Made by a program: the position numbers and the translations under genes
Source: UBA12481 sp012523435
GTDB taxonomy: Bacteria; Bacteroidota; Bacteroidia; Bacteroidales; UBA12481
DNA length: 64,000 bases
Direction of reading: 5' to 3'
Assembly: GCA_028686135.1 (NCBI GenBank)
Contig: JAQUCP010000010.1
Coordinates: 29,229 to 93,228, forward strand
Notes under the pieces: model-generated
What the model saw: only the letters and a program-made list of their open reading frames with translations
Database searches by the model: none
What the model was told of the DNA's origin: nothing
Part shown: piece after piece, positions 1 to 8,113 of the stretch
How positions within the stretch are numbered: position 1 is the stretch's first letter
Layout: each line of letters opens with the position of its first letter

Positions 1-396
1 AATTTGTGTTCTAAAACTATTTAGGAAGCGTTCCATCGAAACGGATTCTATCCATTCATTGGAATCTCGAGGTGTAATGGGGTTGATCTCAACGAATTCG
101 ATTTGGAGTGGTGGACGGGGGATTCGCAGGTTATGCCGGAGTATAACATAACCAGGGCCTTCAATTTGAAGCCTGACGGTTAATGATTTTGGATCATCAA
201 CCTCGAAACTTTGAGGTACACCGTTGATTTGAATGGGCCGCTCGATGCTGGTTGTGTAATTGTTTTCAATGGCTCGAAGGAACCACAGGAACAATGCAGC
301 CAGGATACAAAGACTCATGATCAGAAACTTTCGGCTTCTGATTTTATCGAGCGTGCCGGTGGGCAGAGGTGAGTTTTTGTTAACCTCTTCTTCCAC
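1..396 (-). CDS. YbbR-like (CdaR-type) membrane-anchored protein, 3' end cut off
   Basis: The frame is open from a GTG at 396 to the left edge of the window, giving 132 codons without a stop. The N-terminus has a basic stretch, then a hydrophobic segment (about residues 27-43, including MSLCILAALFLWFL), followed by a beta-rich extracytoplasmic region. Placement directly after yajC and DUF1573 in a nusB operon is the usual Bacteroidota position of YbbR-domain proteins, some of which (CdaR in Firmicutes) regulate a diadenylate cyclase. The start lies 3 nt after the yajC stop, so translation is probably coupled. The family call rests on context and architecture; the diagnostic repeats lie beyond the edge. 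Confidence 0.75.
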   Translation of the reverse strand, partial: MEEEVNKNSPLPTGTLDKIRSRKFLIMSLCILAALFLWFLRAIENNYTTSIERPIQINGVPQSFEVDDPKSLTVRLQIEGPGYVILRHNLRIPRPPLQIEFVEINPITPRDSNEWIESVSMERFLNSFRTQI

Positions 397-399
397 GGC

Positions 400-726
400 T
401 TATGGTTTTGGCTGATCGGTCAGATCTTCAGCGGTACGGACGATGGATCCTTTATCGAGTTTGATCTTCACACTCTGGTCAATTTCCAGCAAAACAGTGC
501 GGTCGGATACTTCGGCAATACGGCCATAGATGCCGCCGGCAGTAACTACTTTGTCGCCTTTTTTCAGTGATTCGCGGTAGTTTTTCAGCTCTTTCTGCTT
601 TTTCATCTGGGGTCTGATCATGAAGAAGTAGAAAATCACGATGATCACACCGAAAAAGATCAGTGAGTTCATGGGGTTGGCAGCTGTTTTTTCTGCCTGT
701 AGAAGGATCAAGCTTAAGCTATTCAT
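400..726 (-). CDS. yajC: Sec translocon accessory subunit YajC
   Basis: This 108-residue protein has one N-terminal membrane helix (about residues 19-38, containing SLIFFGVIIVIFYFFMIRPQ) and the YajC signature MIRPQMKKQKE, then GDKVVTAGGIYGRI. YajC associates with SecDF and the SecYEG holotranslocon in the inner membrane. Length and layout are normal for the family. It sits between a DUF1573 lipoprotein gene (19-nt gap) and a YbbR-like gene (3-nt gap), all on the minus strand downstream of nusB, so one transcript is likely. Confidence 0.95.
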   Translation of the reverse strand: MNSLSLILLQAEKTAANPMNSLIFFGVIIVIFYFFMIRPQMKKQKELKNYRESLKKGDKVVTAGGIYGRIAEVSDRTVLLEIDQSVKIKLDKGSIVRTAEDLTDQPKP

Positions 727-744
727 CTTATGAGGTTTTAAATG

Positions 745-1278
745 TTATTTTTTCCCTGGAACCATCACTTCTGCAGTGATTTCCAGTTTGATAGTATTGG
801 GTTGGGCGTTAGTTAAAAGCATGATACTTTTACTTTCGGCTCCCTGGCGTCCGGCTGAGTTAAAAACTACATCAACTGTTCCTTTTTCGCCAGGATGTAT
901 TGGCTCTTTGGAAAAATTGCCCACAGTACAACCACAGGTGGAGGAGGCCTGAGAAATGACCAGATCGGATCCACCGGTATTCGTAAAGGTGAAGGTGTAT
1001 TCCACTTTCTCCCCTTGGACCACGATCCCGAAATCATGCCGGGTTTTCTCAAATGTCATAACTGGAAGATCTCCGGTTTTGGCTTTTCCTGATGCTGTAA
1101 CCGGATTTTGGATCAGGTCGGTTCTGACATCCTTGTCTGAATTCTGATTATCGGAGTTGCAGGACCCCAAACTCATCAAAAACACTGATAAAATCGAAAG
1201 CAATACAATTGAATGACGCATAACAAACTTCATTTGAAGATATCTACGCAAAATAAGTAATTTCATTTCAGTCATCAA
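745..1278 (-). CDS. DUF1573 lipoprotein
   Basis: This protein has up to 177 residues. A lipoprotein signal ends in LGSC, so the mature protein begins at that Cys and would be anchored in the envelope. The rest holds one DUF1573 domain (PF07610), an Ig-like fold recognisable from FEKTRHDFGIVVQGE, FTFTNTGGSDLVI and the STCGCT motif. The first Met overlaps the nusB stop (ATGA type), but the Mets at residues 16 or 20, closer to the hydrophobic core, are plausible true starts. The molecular role is unknown. In Bacteroidota such genes often sit between nusB and yajC, as here. Confidence 0.85.
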   Translation of the reverse strand: MMTEMKLLILRRYLQMKFVMRHSIVLLSILSVFLMSLGSCNSDNQNSDKDVRTDLIQNPVTASGKAKTGDLPVMTFEKTRHDFGIVVQGEKVEYTFTFTNTGGSDLVISQASSTCGCTVGNFSKEPIHPGEKGTVDVVFNSAGRQGAESKSIMLLTNAQPNTIKLEITAEVMVPGKK

Positions 1279-2219
1279 ACCTCTCCGATGAGGCCGCGAC
1301 CAGTTTTAACGATTTTTTTATCTGCCTTGAGTTGAGCAAAGAGCTTATCGAGTATTCCATTGATGAACAGGCTGCTTTTTTCGGTGCTATAGTATTTTGC
1401 GATTTCAATGTATTCGTTGAGTGTTACTTTCACCGGAATTGAGTTAAAATGAACGGCTTCAGTGATGGCCATCTCCATTATGAGGATATCCATAGCTGCG
1501 AGACGTTCAAAATCCCAGTTTTCGCTGTACTTCCGGATAAGCTCGCGGTAGTCCTCGCCATGCAGTACTGTTTGTCTGAACAGATCCAAAACAAAAACGC
1601 GATCATCCTCATTGCTGAACATATCCATCATTTGAAGTTTCCGCCCTGTTTTAAGGCGTTCCAGAGTTTTGACAACCATGCTACCGATGAACTCCAGATC
1701 ATCATTCCAGTAAATACTCTGTTCTTCGAGGACTGTTTCCAGACTTTCGCTGGGAATGATCAGTTCAGCAGCCAGCCGGATGAGAAACCTTTTCTCTTCC
1801 TCAAAGCTGACTTCGGGTTGTGCCATAAACTCTTGATAGATCTCCCATTCGAGCATTTCCCGATAGAGCCCTTTGATTAGCTCCTCCTCATTGGACCAGG
1901 AAACTTTCCTGGTTTCAAGGTATCGGTTGAAATCGGAATTATCATTAATGATCTTAATGAGGGTATTATCTATAAACCGGGTGTTGGGGTTTGCCTCTTC
2001 CGCAGTTGGGAAATATTTCGACCGGGCAATCTCAATCCGTTGTTCGGCGTACCTGGCTATATCGGTGATTAACAGTAGAATAAGATGATAAAGGTCGTAG
2101 CTCTTTTCAATACTGAACATCAACTCTTTTTCGGATTTTCTGAGCGTAGCATCTTCCGAAGCCCGATAGGCATAAAGAAGGTGTAGGGCTTTGATACGTA
2201 GTAATCTTCTGCTGATCAT
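1275..2219 (-). CDS. nusB: Transcription antitermination factor NusB (long Bacteroidota form)
   Basis: The protein has about 314 residues from the chosen start, reading MISRRLLRIKALHLLYAY, the conserved opening of Bacteroidota NusB. The C-terminal half carries the NusB RNA-binding fold (WDFERLAAMDILIMEMAI and VTLNEYIEIAKYYS). NusB binds boxA RNA with NusE/S10 to prevent premature termination of rRNA transcription. An upstream in-frame ATG at 2285 would add 22 residues. I rejected it because a TAnnTTTG promoter element (2247-2254) lies inside that extension. The gene heads the minus-strand operon with DUF1573, yajC and the YbbR-like gene. Confidence 0.9.
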   Translation of the reverse strand: MISRRLLRIKALHLLYAYRASEDATLRKSEKELMFSIEKSYDLYHLILLLITDIARYAEQRIEIARSKYFPTAEEANPNTRFIDNTLIKIINDNSDFNRYLETRKVSWSNEEELIKGLYREMLEWEIYQEFMAQPEVSFEEEKRFLIRLAAELIIPSESLETVLEEQSIYWNDDLEFIGSMVVKTLERLKTGRKLQMMDMFSNEDDRVFVLDLFRQTVLHGEDYRELIRKYSENWDFERLAAMDILIMEMAITEAVHFNSIPVKVTLNEYIEIAKYYSTEKSSLFINGILDKLFAQLKADKKIVKTGRGLIGEV

Positions 2220-2246
2220 TATCAGTAAGAACAATAATTGAGCGCG

Positions 2247-2254
2247 CAAAGGTA
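2247..2254 (-). promoter_or_regulatory. Candidate -7 element of the nusB promoter
   Basis: The minus strand reads TACCTTTG, an exact match to the Bacteroidota -7 consensus TAnnTTTG. It is 27 nt upstream of the preferred nusB start. No clear -33 TTG at 19 nt was found, so this is a partial match. Confidence 0.5.
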
Positions 2255-2311
2255 ACTCTTTTTCCGATTCTTTATCGATTGCCAAAAAGGTGATAAAATG
2301 TTATTGATTTG

Positions 2312-2341
2312 TTTGTGGTTATTGATTTTTTTCTATTTTTG
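2312..2341 (+). promoter_or_regulatory. Bacteroidota promoter of the DUF3276/Pur-alpha gene
   Basis: TTTG (2312-2315) is followed after 18 nt by TATTTTTG (2334-2341). This is close to the Bacteroidota housekeeping sigma consensus TTTG-N19-TAnnTTTG. Transcription would start near 2348, about 30 nt before the start codon at 2377. Confidence 0.65.
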
Positions 2342-2376
2342 ATCGTTTTGGATAAACTTAAAATTTTCGGGGTAAA

Positions 2377-2739
2377 ATGCTTGACAGAGACAAAAGTGAA
2401 GGTACGGATCTTTACGAAAGGGATGAAATTTTTTCGAAAGTAGTCAGGGCCGGTAAAAGGACCTATTTTTTTGATGTTAAAGCGACCAGGAGAGAGGATT
2501 ATTATCTGACCATTACGGAGAGTAAGAAATCACTGGATAAAGACGGGCAGCCCCATTACGAGAAGCACAAACTCTTTTTGTACAAAGAAGATTTTGATAA
2601 GTTTTTCGATGGGTTTCGTGAGTCGATTGATGTGATTGGTAACCTCCTTGCCGGAGGTAATGTGGGAGATGCCGATAGTGAGAATGAGGATTCTGCCTAT
2701 AGCAGTGTGGAGTTCGAAGATCTTGAGGATACGAATTAA
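2377..2739 (+). CDS. DUF3276 / Pur-alpha-like nucleic-acid-binding protein
   Basis: The protein has 120 residues. A PUR-type beta-beta-beta-alpha unit covers about residues 10-90, visible as KRTYFFDVKATRREDYYLTI and LYKEDFDKFFDGF, followed by an acidic tail. Homologues across Bacteroidota (DUF3276, PF11680) and Borrelia BpuR bind single-stranded DNA/RNA. The cellular target here is not known. The gene has its own near-consensus promoter and is divergent from nusB. A GC-rich hairpin follows before the next gene. Confidence 0.85.
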   Translation: MLDRDKSEGTDLYERDEIFSKVVRAGKRTYFFDVKATRREDYYLTITESKKSLDKDGQPHYEKHKLFLYKEDFDKFFDGFRESIDVIGNLLAGGNVGDADSENEDSAYSSVEFEDLEDTN

Positions 2740-2749
2740 ACCTAGCGTG

Positions 2750-2767
2750 GGCCGGATTTCCGGCCTT
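2750..2767. other. GC-rich hairpin between two plus-strand genes
   Basis: GGCCGG (2750-2755) and CCGGCC (2760-2765) form a perfect 6-bp stem with a 4-nt ATTT loop, followed by only two T residues. It lies 19 nt before the next start codon. It may be a weak terminator or an mRNA-stabilising structure. Confidence 0.4.
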
Positions 2768-2786
2768 CGTCATAATTAACCTAACC

Positions 2787-3914
2787 ATGGGGGATGTGGT
2801 GATCAAGCCGCTGGAAACCAGGCGGGATTTGCGCGACTTTATCAAACTGCCGGCCCGGATCCATCAAAACCATGCAAACTGGGTTCCACCGATTTACTCA
2901 GACGAGTGGACTTTCTTTAATCCGAAGAAAAACCGATCATTTACTTACTGTGATCATATCCGGCTACTGGCCTATCGGGGAGATAAGCCTGTTGGGAGAA
3001 TCATGGGATTAATCAATCATAAGTACAACCAAGGTAAAGGTGAGAATAATGCTCGGTTTAATTATTTGGAAACATTTGAAGATCAGGAGGTTGTGCATGA
3101 ATTGATTCATGCGGTAGAAACATGGGCCCGGTCGCTGGGTGCGGAAAAGCTAGTCGGGCCGTTAGGCTTTTCAGATAAAGAGCCTCAGGGCTACCTGGTC
3201 GAAGGTCTTGATCAACCTATTTCGGTGATATCAACGTGCAATTATGAGTATCAGGTAAGGTTGTTGCGCAACGAGGGCTTTGAACCGGCAGTCAACCTGG
3301 TGGTTTATAATGCCGAGATACCATCCGTAATGCCGCCTGTTTACCAGCGTGTTCTGCCTCGTCTGGAACGACTGAATCAGGAATTTAATTTGGTAGAGTT
3401 TAACAATCGCATCAAATTACGTCGCTATATTTTTCCGGTTTTACACCTGACCAACCGTGCGTTCGCAGGAATCTATGGCTCCCAGCCTTATGAGCAAAAA
3501 GAGATGAAAGAGTTTGCGAATCGCTTCATCTGGTTGCTGAATCCGAAACTGGTGAAAGTTGTTGAAAATAAGGCGGGTGAACTAGTTGCCTTTCTGGTGG
3601 GAATGCCTGATATTACCCCGGGGATTCGGAAATCCAAAGGTTATCTACTTCCTTTCGGCCTCTTTTCGATTTTGGGAGCGGGTAGGAAAACCGAACAGAT
3701 TACAATGCTGTTGGGTGCTATTGATGAACCCTACCGTGGCCGGGGATTAGATGTTCTGATGGCCATGCGTTTATTTGAATCGGCCCGAAAAGAGGGTAAA
3801 CGAATGCTGGATAGTCATCTGGTACTGGAGACAAATCAGGTAATGCGGATGGAGTATGAACATATCGGGGGACAAATTGTGAAGCGATACCAAATCTTCA
3901 GTAAGAAATTATAA
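2787..3914 (+). CDS. GNAT-like protein of unknown substrate
   Basis: The protein has 375 residues, with no signal peptide and no membrane segments. The C-terminal part shows acetyl-CoA-binding-like features of the GNAT fold: LLGAIDEPYRGRGLDVLMAM (about residues 310-330, with the R-G-R-G pyrophosphate loop), then LVLETNQVMRMEYEHIGG, typical of the last GNAT strands. An N-terminal region containing GPLGFSDKEPQGYLVEG suggests a second, degenerate GNAT repeat, as in the large uncharacterised Bacteroidota acetyltransferase-like proteins. The acceptor cannot be named. It follows the Pur-alpha-like gene and precedes the glycosidase-like fusion by 11 nt, so it may share a transcript with both. Confidence 0.6.
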   Translation: MGDVVIKPLETRRDLRDFIKLPARIHQNHANWVPPIYSDEWTFFNPKKNRSFTYCDHIRLLAYRGDKPVGRIMGLINHKYNQGKGENNARFNYLETFEDQEVVHELIHAVETWARSLGAEKLVGPLGFSDKEPQGYLVEGLDQPISVISTCNYEYQVRLLRNEGFEPAVNLVVYNAEIPSVMPPVYQRVLPRLERLNQEFNLVEFNNRIKLRRYIFPVLHLTNRAFAGIYGSQPYEQKEMKEFANRFIWLLNPKLVKVVENKAGELVAFLVGMPDITPGIRKSKGYLLPFGLFSILGAGRKTEQITMLLGAIDEPYRGRGLDVLMAMRLFESARKEGKRMLDSHLVLETNQVMRMEYEHIGGQIVKRYQIFSKKL

Positions 3915-3925
3915 TCACACTTATT

Positions 3926-6900
3926 ATGAAGCACAAGTTTTTGATTACCATGTTCATGGTGACCCAAGCAAGTATGCTGTCGGGGCAGGAGTTGAAACAG
4001 GTTGACCTTAACTTCTCGAACGGGTTGACGGTTACTGGATTTTCTGATGGTTCCAACTCCTGGCAGGTAAGTAATATTCCCCTCATCAGCTTTCGGAGCG
4101 GTGAGAAGCTTCTGGATTCCCGGCAGACTGGGAGCCCGGTAGAATCGGTAGAAAATGGTGTCAGATTGACGAACGGTTTGGAGGTCACAATCAAGGAGTT
4201 GCCAGATTTTTCTCCGGGTTGGAAAGCGGAGATTACGATCCGAAATAGTTCCAAAAATGACTCAATTGAGGTTTGGAATGTTGTTCCTTTTGGGGAAGAT
4301 TCCGATCGCGTCTATATTACTGGTTTGGGGCGCCATGGTCTCTCCCGCACTCACCTGTTCAGGCCAGGATTAAGTCCGGTGAATGTAATTGTACCGGATA
4401 ATGCCTGGAACCTGGGCTTTTCGGAAGTGGAGGGAGACGGTTTTCAGGTGTGTGCCCTCATGCGACGAACCAGCTCTAATGCTGCGCAGATCAAGCGGTT
4501 TGAGAATATCCTCTTTCCAGGTGGATCAGTAACCTACAGCATTTGGGCTGATCTGTACAAAGGAGAGTGGCAGGAAGGCCTCCGGGTGATGTTTCAGGAT
4601 AGGCTCTTATATGACCTGGAAAACTTTGATAACACGCTTTACGAAAGGGAGGATCTGAAATGGATCCGTCATACCTATGCCTCTCATCTATTGTATGGTT
4701 GGGATCATCAGTATTTCGATAGTAAGCTTCAAAAGAACAATCTGGAGGAGTTTGTCACCCGGGGTAAGAAGTGGTATGGGGGGGATGGTTTTATCGGAAT
4801 TTGGCCAACCTGGCCCTCCCTGGGACTAGATCAACGAAATCAGTGGGATTTATTCCGGGATATGCCGGGTAGCCTGGATGAGCTTAGGAGAGTGGCCGAA
4901 ATGTGCCGGAGCCATGGTACCCGATTCTTCATCTGCTACAATCCATGGGATGAAGATACCCGTTCGGAGAGCCATTATACCGGCATGGCCGACCTAATTC
5001 GCCAGATCACGGCAGATGGTGTGGTGCTTGACACCAAGGGGAGCTCCTCGGTTGAACTGCAACACGCAGCAGATAGCGTGCGNNNNNNNNNNNNNNNNNN
5101 NNNNNNNNNNNNNNNNNNNNNNNNNNNNNNNNNNNNNNNNNNNNNNNNNNNNNNNNNNNNNNNNNNNNNNNNNNNNNNNNNNATACCCGTTCGGAGAGCC
5201 ATTATACCGGCATGGCCGACCTAATTCGCCAGATCACGGCAGATGGTGTGGTGCTTGACACCAAGGGGAGCTCCTCGGTTGAACTGCAACACGCAGCAGA
5301 TAGCGTGCGACGCGGAGTGGTGATGTACAGCGAGGGAATGGCCGTACCAAAAGATATGCCTGGGATCGTTTCCGGTCGGGTTCATAATGCACTCTATTAC
5401 CCGCCCATGCTGAATCTTAACAAATTCATCAAACCTGAATTTGCCATTTTCCGGGTGGCAGAACTGGCTTACGAACCTATTCGGCGTGAATATGCCACTT
5501 CCTTTTTTAATGGGTATGGTACTGAGCTAAATATCTTCAAGCCTGGGCGTCCTGACTGGATCGAGGAGGATTACCGGTTTTTTGGAAGGACGTTGATGGT
5601 GCTCCGGGAGCATACCTCTAACTTTGTGGTCAAAGCTTACACTCCGTTGATCCCAACCCTTCAGGATCTGGTTTATGTCAACTGTTTCCCGTCGGACGAA
5701 CGCTCGGTTTTCACTATTTTTAGTCTCCTCCCGGAAGGTTTTGACGGTCCGCTATTCGAAGTGAAGCCTGAGGAGGGATATCATTATGTGGATGTTTGGG
5801 ATCATCGTGAGTTGGAACTGATTGAAATCGATGGCAAGTCTTATGTACCGGTAAGAACGGATGCTTTCCACCGTTCATGGCTGGGCACCAATAATGAGGG
5901 GGCAGTAAGTGCCGTAGTGCGTTATCCGGTGCGCTTGTCGGTAGAGCTGAACATCGATCGCTTGACACTCTCGGCCAGCGGGGGTGAACTGATTCGGATT
6001 TGGGCCGGAAATCCAGATTACGAAAAAAAACCTGCCATTTTCAAAGCCGAAGCTCAGACCATACGTTTGGGTGACTTTTTTGGACGCTTTGAAGGGGATT
6101 TCGTTATTCAGCTGATGGAGAATAATGAGGTGGTGGATGAACGGGTTGTGAACATTCCTCCCGGAACAGCCCGGTTGATCAGCAAGTCTGAGCGCACCAA
6201 ATCGCTCACGACCGTTCCGAAGGGGATGGTGCTGATTCCGGAAGGTACTTTCGAGTGGAAAACTACTCACGGGGATGATTTTATTCCCTATCCCAAGAAT
6301 CCCTTTAAGGGTTCGATTGCCATGAACTCATATTATATGGATAAATATCCGGTTACGAATAAGCAGTATAGCAACTTTATTGAGGCAACTGGTTATACTC
6401 CGGAGGACACGGTTAACTTTTTGAAACATTGGGAGCAAGGTAAACCGCCTAAAGGGTTGGAGAACCATCCTGTGATCTATGTGTCGTACGAAGATGCCAA
6501 GGCTTATGCTGCGTGGGCTGGTAAGCGTCTCCCGACCGAGTTAGAGTGGCAGTACGCTGCACAGACATCTGATGGGAGACCCTGGCCTTGGGGGGGAGAT
6601 GAAGGAATTACCCGGGAACTTCAATGGGTGACTAATACGTTGACGGTTAGCAAGATAAAGGGAATTAGTAAGCGATTATGTAATTTGGGGAATGGTACGC
6701 TTGATCCTGTTGGCCGGTATCCAAGAGGTGCCAATCCTTTTGGACTGGAAGACCTGGTTGGGTCGGTTTGGCAGCTGACTAATGATGAATATGATAATGG
6801 ATCAAACCATTATGTGATGATGAAAGGTGGTAGTTATTTCAGTCCTGGATCGAGCTGGTGGTATGTGCAGGGTGGCCCGCGCGAACTGCATTACCGGCAG

Positions 6901-6972
6901 ATGTTGCTTCGTGTATCCAGGGGATTTGAGCGGAATGCCACGGTGGGGTTCCGGTGTGTTATGGATCGGTAG
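3926..6972 (+). CDS. Secreted glycoside-hydrolase-like / SUMF1-like fusion protein, interrupted by a false assembly gap
   Basis: Read as joined segments 3926-5082 and 5310-6972, this is one uninterrupted frame of 939 residues. A Sec signal peptide (ending near MLSGQE) leads a beta-rich domain. A TIM-barrel-like region follows with WYGGDGFIGIWPTWPSLGL, a candidate acidic strand end GVVLDTKG (about residue 370) and YSEGMA, resembling clan GH-D glycosidases without clear family assignment. The last about 230 residues are a SUMF1/FGE-sulfatase fold (MVLIPEGTFEW, YYMDKYPVTNKQY, KRLPTELEWQYAA, VGFRCV). The paired Cys of active formylglycine-generating enzymes are replaced after GGSY. As assembled the gene is split by 100 N plus a 127-bp duplicate and appears frameshifted. 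A strong terminator follows. Its substrate is unknown. Confidence 0.7.
4956..5082. repeat. First copy of the exact 127-bp overlap flanking the gap
   Basis: These 127 bases recur identically at 5183-5309. The copy ends exactly at the first N. Removing one copy plus the N run (227 bp) restores a single reading frame across the gene. Confidence 0.95.
5083..5182. other. Assembly gap of exactly 100 N
   Basis: The run of 100 N is the default spacer length used by several scaffolders. Both flanks carry the same 127 bases, so the contigs overlap and no sequence is likely to be missing here. Confidence 0.97.
5183..5309. repeat. Second copy of the exact 127-bp overlap flanking the gap
   Basis: Identical to 4956-5082 and starting at the first base after the N run. 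The coding frame continues from it to the stop at 6972. Confidence 0.95.
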
Positions 6973-6993
6973 AAAGTGAGATTAAAGGAAATG

Positions 6994-7027
6994 AAAAGAG
7001 GCTGCTCCGTTAGGGGCAGCCTCTTTT
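6994..7027. terminator. Bidirectional intrinsic terminator
   Basis: A perfect 12-bp stem pairs AAAAGAGGCTGC (6994-7005) with GCAGCCTCTTTT (7016-7027) around a 10-nt loop. The T run at one end and A run at the other allow it to serve both the plus-strand fusion gene and the convergent minus-strand gene ending at 7044. Confidence 0.9.
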
Positions 7028-7043
7028 GCAATGTTCAACCGGG

Positions 7044-7883
7044 TTAATCTTGGTATTTTAATCTTCCACTGATTCCAATTTCCAGCAACCCCATCTCTTT
7101 CATCTGGTTAATGATCTGTTCAGCAACCAGTTCACTCTCATTCGTGATCTCTTTGATCGTATCGTTTAGTTTAACCTCTAGTTTTGGGCGGGCTACTTTC
7201 TGCTTTTTAAATAGAAACCGAAGAACCTCTTTGGTATTCCAGTCGATATTTGGGTAGAGATCAAGCTTAGCATTGACTTCATCATCTGTGATGACCTTCT
7301 CAGTTCTGGGTTTTCTCATTTTTGCGACCTTGGGCTCTTTGGTCTTTTTCGAGCCTGGCTTTCTTCCTCTTTTCTTTTTTTCAGGCTTATCCGTCTCATT
7401 TGTAACATCAGTAGATTCGGATTTCTTTGGCCGGCCGGGCTTGCGTTTCTTAATCGGCTCACCTGCTTCATCAACCGGAGCGCTTTTGCGGGTTTTTCTT
7501 TTCTTGCCACCCTTTGTTTCCGGAATGAGGGCTGTAGAAGTAATCAGCTCAACCGGTATACCTAAATTCCTTAGGAAGTAAATGGTTTTGGTTATCTTAG
7601 CTGAGCGGCTGGCAATATAAAAGGTGATCTCTTCTTCAGAATTAACATATTGTCCAATCATAAGGATCATGTGATTGGCAATATCTGTGCTATCATAATC
7701 TGCCGTGTCAACCCAGATTAGGCTGTTGCCATACACGGGTAATTCCTTGATTAACTCTTTGGGAATCTTAACGTTGCTAGTATCGGCATAGACATACACG
7801 AGGTAGGAATCCTCCTGGGATAGAACCTGAGATTTTATCAGTTTAAAATCCCTCGTTTCGGTAAAAAAGATTGATGTTGCCAT
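7044..7883 (-). CDS. PIN-like / AT-hook chromatin-type protein of unknown function
   Basis: The protein has 279 residues in three parts. Residues 1-115 form an alpha/beta domain (LVYVYADTSNVKIPKELI, SLIWVDTADYDSTDIANHMI, EITFYIASRSAKI) resembling NYN/PIN-type folds by strand pattern only. Residues about 120-200 are extremely Lys/Arg rich with AT-hook-like cores (KRKPGRPKKSE, KKKRGRKPGSKK). Residues 200-279 look like a small winged-helix-like domain (LDLYPNIDWNTKEVLRFLF). The basic linker implies binding of AT-rich DNA. I do not recognise a named family. It stands alone, convergent with the upstream fusion gene and divergent from purL. Confidence 0.55.
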   Translation of the reverse strand: MATSIFFTETRDFKLIKSQVLSQEDSYLVYVYADTSNVKIPKELIKELPVYGNSLIWVDTADYDSTDIANHMILMIGQYVNSEEEITFYIASRSAKITKTIYFLRNLGIPVELITSTALIPETKGGKKRKTRKSAPVDEAGEPIKKRKPGRPKKSESTDVTNETDKPEKKKRGRKPGSKKTKEPKVAKMRKPRTEKVITDDEVNAKLDLYPNIDWNTKEVLRFLFKKQKVARPKLEVKLNDTIKEITNESELVAEQIINQMKEMGLLEIGISGRLKYQD

Positions 7884-8088
7884 GTGTTAATCGTATTAAT
7901 TGAATTGTTTTTCTGGTTAGTAGCCAACAAATTTCAATAAATTATTTGAATTTATTAGCTGGTAACCCCAAATTTCTAAAAAAATTAAGGTTTTTTAATA
8001 GTTTATTGACGCAACTCAATTACTGTTTAATTATTCTTTGGGTATTGGGATATCCTTAGTCGAACCGTTTTCGGCTATCGATTTTTTG

Positions 8089-8096
8089 TATTTTTG
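8089..8096 (+). promoter_or_regulatory. Candidate -7 element of the purL promoter
   Basis: TATTTTTG exactly matches TAnnTTTG, 17 nt before the purL start. No good -33 TTG was found at the expected distance. The leader would be only about ten nucleotides, too short for a purine riboswitch. Confidence 0.45.
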
Positions 8097-8113
8097 CGGG
8101 CAAACCGGTTGTC

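Noticed and set aside
8040..8113. Purine riboswitch before purL
   Set aside because: The predicted transcript leader is about ten nucleotides and no aptamer-like fold is seen.
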